Part shown: in pieces, positions 61,748-64,000 of the stretch
Numbering within the stretch: the stretch's first letter is position 1
How the letters are laid out: every line of letters starts with the position of its first letter
Assembly (NCBI GenBank): GCA_026004775.1
Contig: BPJU01000010.1
Span: 62,001 to 126,000, forward strand
Direction: 5' to 3'
DNA from: Pirellulaceae bacterium
GTDB taxonomy: Bacteria > Planctomycetota > Planctomycetia > Pirellulales > Pirellulaceae
Length of the DNA stretch: 64,000 nt
Position numbers and translations under genes: made by a program
The notes under the pieces: model-generated
The model's database searches: none
Told to the model about the DNA's origin: nothing
The model's input: the letters and a program-made list of their open reading frames with translations, nothing else

Positions 61748-62424
61748 TGGACGACGAAAATTTCCGGTGCCGCCCATCAAGCTGGGTCCGGTGGACTGCC
61801 GCAGGTACAGCGGTGAGATGGGCGCGGGCGTCTCTTGGCAGCATGCTCTTGGGATTGGGCCGATCGACGAAGTGGAGTGGGCTGAGCTTGTGCGGTTGGT
61901 GGGGACGACCTGGTGTGCATGGCGGCAGATCAAGCCAGAGGACCAGGACGTGGTGTTTGACAAGAAGCGGTATGACGAGTGGAGGCAGCAGCGGCAGTTC
62001 AGGATGCGGAGCTTTGGACGAGCGACAGCTTCAAAGGGCTCGGCAGAAGCTGATCGAGTGGCTTACCGAGTGCGCGCGTGTGGGTCGGGTGCCGGGCTTG
62101 TTGGCGGAGGAAGATCGAGCGAGGTGGGCCGATCGGTTGTTGGCGGCTCGCCAGACGCCGGAGGAGTTGGCCGACGCGGTGGCTGAGCTGTTGGGGGTGA
62201 GTGAGGAGCGGATGGCGGAGCTACGAGGGGCGTTGGCTCGAGTGCAGTTGACGATCAGCCGGATTGTGGAGGCTGGCGAGTTGTGGCGGGTGGACCTGGT
62301 GCGTGGGGCTCAGGAGTTATTGGGCTTGCGCGAGTGGGTGGCTCGGCGGCGGGCGATGCTGAGGGCGCAAGCTGAAGGAAGCTCGGCGGAGGCCGATGCG
62401 AGGCCGCCGCCGGACACAAGTTAG
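61747..62424 (+). pseudogene. Possible frameshifted hypothetical gene
   Basis: The frame from ATG 61747 (overlapping the previous TGA) has poor coding character up to about 62010. A second frame over 61750-62020 looks better (VDCRRYSG..., DEVEWAELVRLVGTTWCAW, KKRYDEWRQQRQFRM), and after 62010 the first frame becomes helical and charged (LDERQLQRARQKLIEWL ... ELLGLREWVARRRAMLRA). One gene with a single-base shift near 62010 would explain this. No family recognised. Confidence 0.35.
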
Positions 62425-63284
62425 GCAAGTCGCTGGGCTCTCGAAGCAGCCCGAGCTTCGTGGCGCGGCATCTTTGCATGCGTTGCTTGATAGGAGCTTG
62501 AGGCTGTTAAGACGGTCCGAATCTTTTGTCGGGGCATCTTATTTTTGAAAGCCGGGCACCCGGTGAGGGGCAGGGTCTTGTCTTTGGTGTGTTGAGAAGC
62601 TCTTTCCTGGGATTTTGTGGGCCGAATTCTGGCCGCAGCCGATGAAGAAGCGAGGCTAAGGAAGCCGAGCCGCGCGGGTTGGCTGCACCAAAAGTGCAAC
62701 GGCGATTCTCCAATGGAGGGGGCAGGCGGCGAACCGCGGGCAAAAACCTAGGGAACCTGACCCCGTCGGGAGCCGCGAAACTGCCGGGGTCTGTCCCCGC
62801 GCGATTGGAAATATGAGGGGTCTGTCCCCCAATTTCGCCCACGGACAGCCGGAGGCGGGGCCTGCTCGGTCAACGCCGTTTGGGCCGGCAGCCTGGCTCG
62901 TCGCCGCGCACCATCATGCGTGCCAGCCTGGTCCATCGGACCCACCAGCTTGGGCGCTCATCCGACACCACTCGGAAGCGCCAGCCTCACCTCGCACCCG
63001 ACACCACGGTCGCGCGACGCTGGCCCCTCATCGCAGGTCGGCGAACAAACGAGGCTGGAGAAGCCGAGCCGCGCGGGGCTGCCAGCGAAGTGCAACGGCG
63101 ATGCTCCGATGACGGCAAACCAATCGGCCGACCGCGGGGGCAAACCTAGGGAACCTGACCCCGTCGGGAGCCGCGAAACTGCCGGGGTCTGTCCCCGGGT
63201 GATGGTATCGGAAGGAGGGGGGCGGACCCTTGCGCGATCTGCGGCGTGGTGGAGGACGGGGCGCCTGATGGCGAATTTTGGCTT
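62425..63284. repeat. Non-coding region with duplicated palindromic block
   Basis: A segment of about 145 bases at 62652-62798 recurs at 63051-63196 with changes, and its last 52 bases (62747-62798 and 63145-63196) are identical. The block has an inverted repeat GACCCCG ... CGGGGTC and the motif GGGGTCTGTCCCC, which appears a third time at 62818-62830. Such GGGGTC palindromes often accompany REP-transposase genes. No protein is supported here. Confidence 0.75.
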
Positions 63285-63334
63285 CGGAAGTCTTGCGGCG
63301 GCTGCTCGCGCAGCCGCCCAGCGACTTCCGCTAC
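63285..63334 (-). repeat. GTAG-headed REP palindrome 1
   Basis: On the minus strand GTAG is followed by CGGAAGTCGC and a GC-rich stem closing at GCAAGACTTCCG. Stem core: GCGGCTGC/GCAGCCGC. A solitary half (GCGACTTCCGCTAC) follows at about 63350-63363. Confidence 0.85.
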
Positions 63335-63383
63335 GCGGGGTGGAAAAGGGCGACTTCCGCTACGGGCTCTGATCCACCGGATC

Positions 63384-63433
63384 GTAGCGGAACACGCTAG
63401 CCGTTCGCGAAGGCGAACGGCGTAAGTGTTCCG
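63384..63433 (+). repeat. GTAG-headed REP palindrome 2 (opposite orientation, different stem)
   Basis: GTAG followed by CGGAACACGC, stem CCGTTCGC/GCGAACGG, and closing GTAAGTGTTCCG. The outer arms correspond to the second palindrome within the MITEs (GGAACACGCAAGTGTTCC). Confidence 0.8.
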
Positions 63434-63520
63434 ATATTCGAAATGGAAGAAGCGGGTCGGACGCTAACCCGGCTTGTGCGATGGTGGAGGACGGGGACGC
63501 CTGTTGGGGAATTCTTGGTT

Positions 63521-63570
63521 CGGAAGTCTTGCGGCGGCTGCTCGCGCAGCCGCCCAGCGACTTCCGCTAC
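63521..63570 (-). repeat. GTAG-headed REP palindrome 3
   Basis: Sequence identical to palindrome 1 over its full 50 bases; GTAG at 63567-63570 on the minus strand. Confidence 0.85.
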
Positions 63571-63590
63571 GAATGGATATTACCCTACGA

Positions 63591-63640
63591 TGGAAGTCTT
63601 GCGGCGGACGATAGCGCGTCCGCCTAGCCATTTCCACTAC
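63591..63640 (-). repeat. GTAG-headed REP palindrome 4 (variant)
   Basis: Minus strand GTAG then TGGAAATGGC, stem GGCGGACGCG and its complement, closing at GCAAGACTTCC. The GGCGGACGC stem matches that of the palindromes inside the MITEs. Confidence 0.8.
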
Positions 63641-63774
63641 GCGGGGTGTTAACGAGCGACTTCCGCTCGGGCAAAGCTCTCGATCGGTATGTACCGGTGT
63701 GAACCAGCGTCGTGGGGGCCCCACACGGCCGAGACGGCCGTGTCACCATTCAGGCAACCATTCAGGCAACATAT

Positions 63775-64000
63775 TCACGCGGCGCGCACATCGGTTGCTT
63801 CAGGTAATCGTGGTGATGGGCAAATACCCAGGTAGAAAACCACGAAGTCATGCTTCGGACCAGCGGCAACCGCTTTGTGCAACAGCCTGCGATCCTCAGC
63901 AACCGCGAACGCTGTTTTGTCCTTCAGACAGCCGATGGCCGAGGAGGCAGCGTCGAGAATCGCTTGGTGCAGCGCGAAGTTGGCATAGCCACGGTCCAGC
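63775..64000 (-). pseudogene. IS4-type transposase fragment running off the window
   Basis: Read leftward from 64000 the frame gives DRGYANFALHQAIL, SSAIGCLKDKTAF and AEDRRLLHKAV, matching the second-Asp region of IS4-family DDE transposases (DRGYxxFxLF ... YVCRLRDN). Further on, the match moves to another frame (HHHDYLKQPM), and the first frame stops at 63775. It is partial at the edge and probably frameshifted. A perfect 9-bp inverted repeat (ACACGGCCG/CGGCCGTGT, 63723-63743) lies just outside. Confidence 0.65.

Noticed and set aside
63285-63640. CRISPR or terminator array
   Set aside because: Elements are palindromes in both orientations with irregular spacing and no T-runs; the GTAG head points to REP sequences.

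Overview
The window looks like a chromosomal piece of a planctomycete. The evidence is family content: a DUF1549/DUF1553 haem-motif protein beside a TAT-exported DUF1501 protein, three DUF1559 prepilin-like proteins, very large secreted beta-rich proteins with C-terminal membrane segments, a membrane Ser/Thr kinase, and MauE/DUF1573 pairs. All identifications come from reading motifs by eye; no database search was possible.

Layout. 1-16.8 kb: DUF1501 and DUF1549/1553 genes (minus strand), a small YfcE-type phosphoesterase and rimI (plus), then two giant exported proteins of 2343 and 1099 aa (minus, 4-bp overlap) and an inositol-monophosphatase-like gene. 17-31 kb: mostly housekeeping genes. 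These are an unknown protein, a uronate-isomerase-like amidohydrolase, a DUF423 membrane protein, a kinase with a periplasmic sensor, lysS, a LolC/LolD-like ABC pair, ilvE, an exported methyltransferase, a DUF4105 lipoprotein, and a cysteine synthase-sulfurtransferase operon ending in a clear terminator.

32-57 kb holds the unusual part: a repeatedly duplicated and partly decayed cassette. Its full order, in unit A (32.1-40.7 kb), is a Cys-rich exported peptide, a membrane-anchored partner, a MauE membrane protein (with thioredoxin-like domain in A), a DUF1573 protein, a SAM methyltransferase, a GT2 glycosyltransferase fused to a DUF1559 prepilin, and a PIG-V-like GT-C glycosyltransferase. Unit B (48.1-52.4 kb), unit C (52.5-57.4 kb) and a deletion remnant (47.7-48.0 kb) repeat parts of it. 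Many copies carry stops, frameshifts or deletions, yet across the copies nearly every component survives intact once; the methyltransferase is the exception. My inference is an envelope system in which a disulfide-rich peptide and its anchored partner are oxidised by MauE and glycosylated by the GT2/GT-C pair. Between units A and B lie a CopZ-MerT-MerP-like metal-handling fusion behind a MerR-type operator and a TAT-exported molybdoenzyme operon with a TorD-like chaperone.

57-64 kb: a carboxymuconolactone-decarboxylase-like protein without the usual cysteines, a third DUF1559 protein, then a mobile-element region. This has a REP-associated-transposase-like gene without the HUH histidines, GTAG-headed REP palindromes, duplicated palindromic sequence and a decayed IS4-type transposase at the edge. 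Two 211-bp IS66-like MITEs (31.5 and 39.1 kb), each with a perfect 8-bp target duplication, carry the same type of REP palindrome inside.
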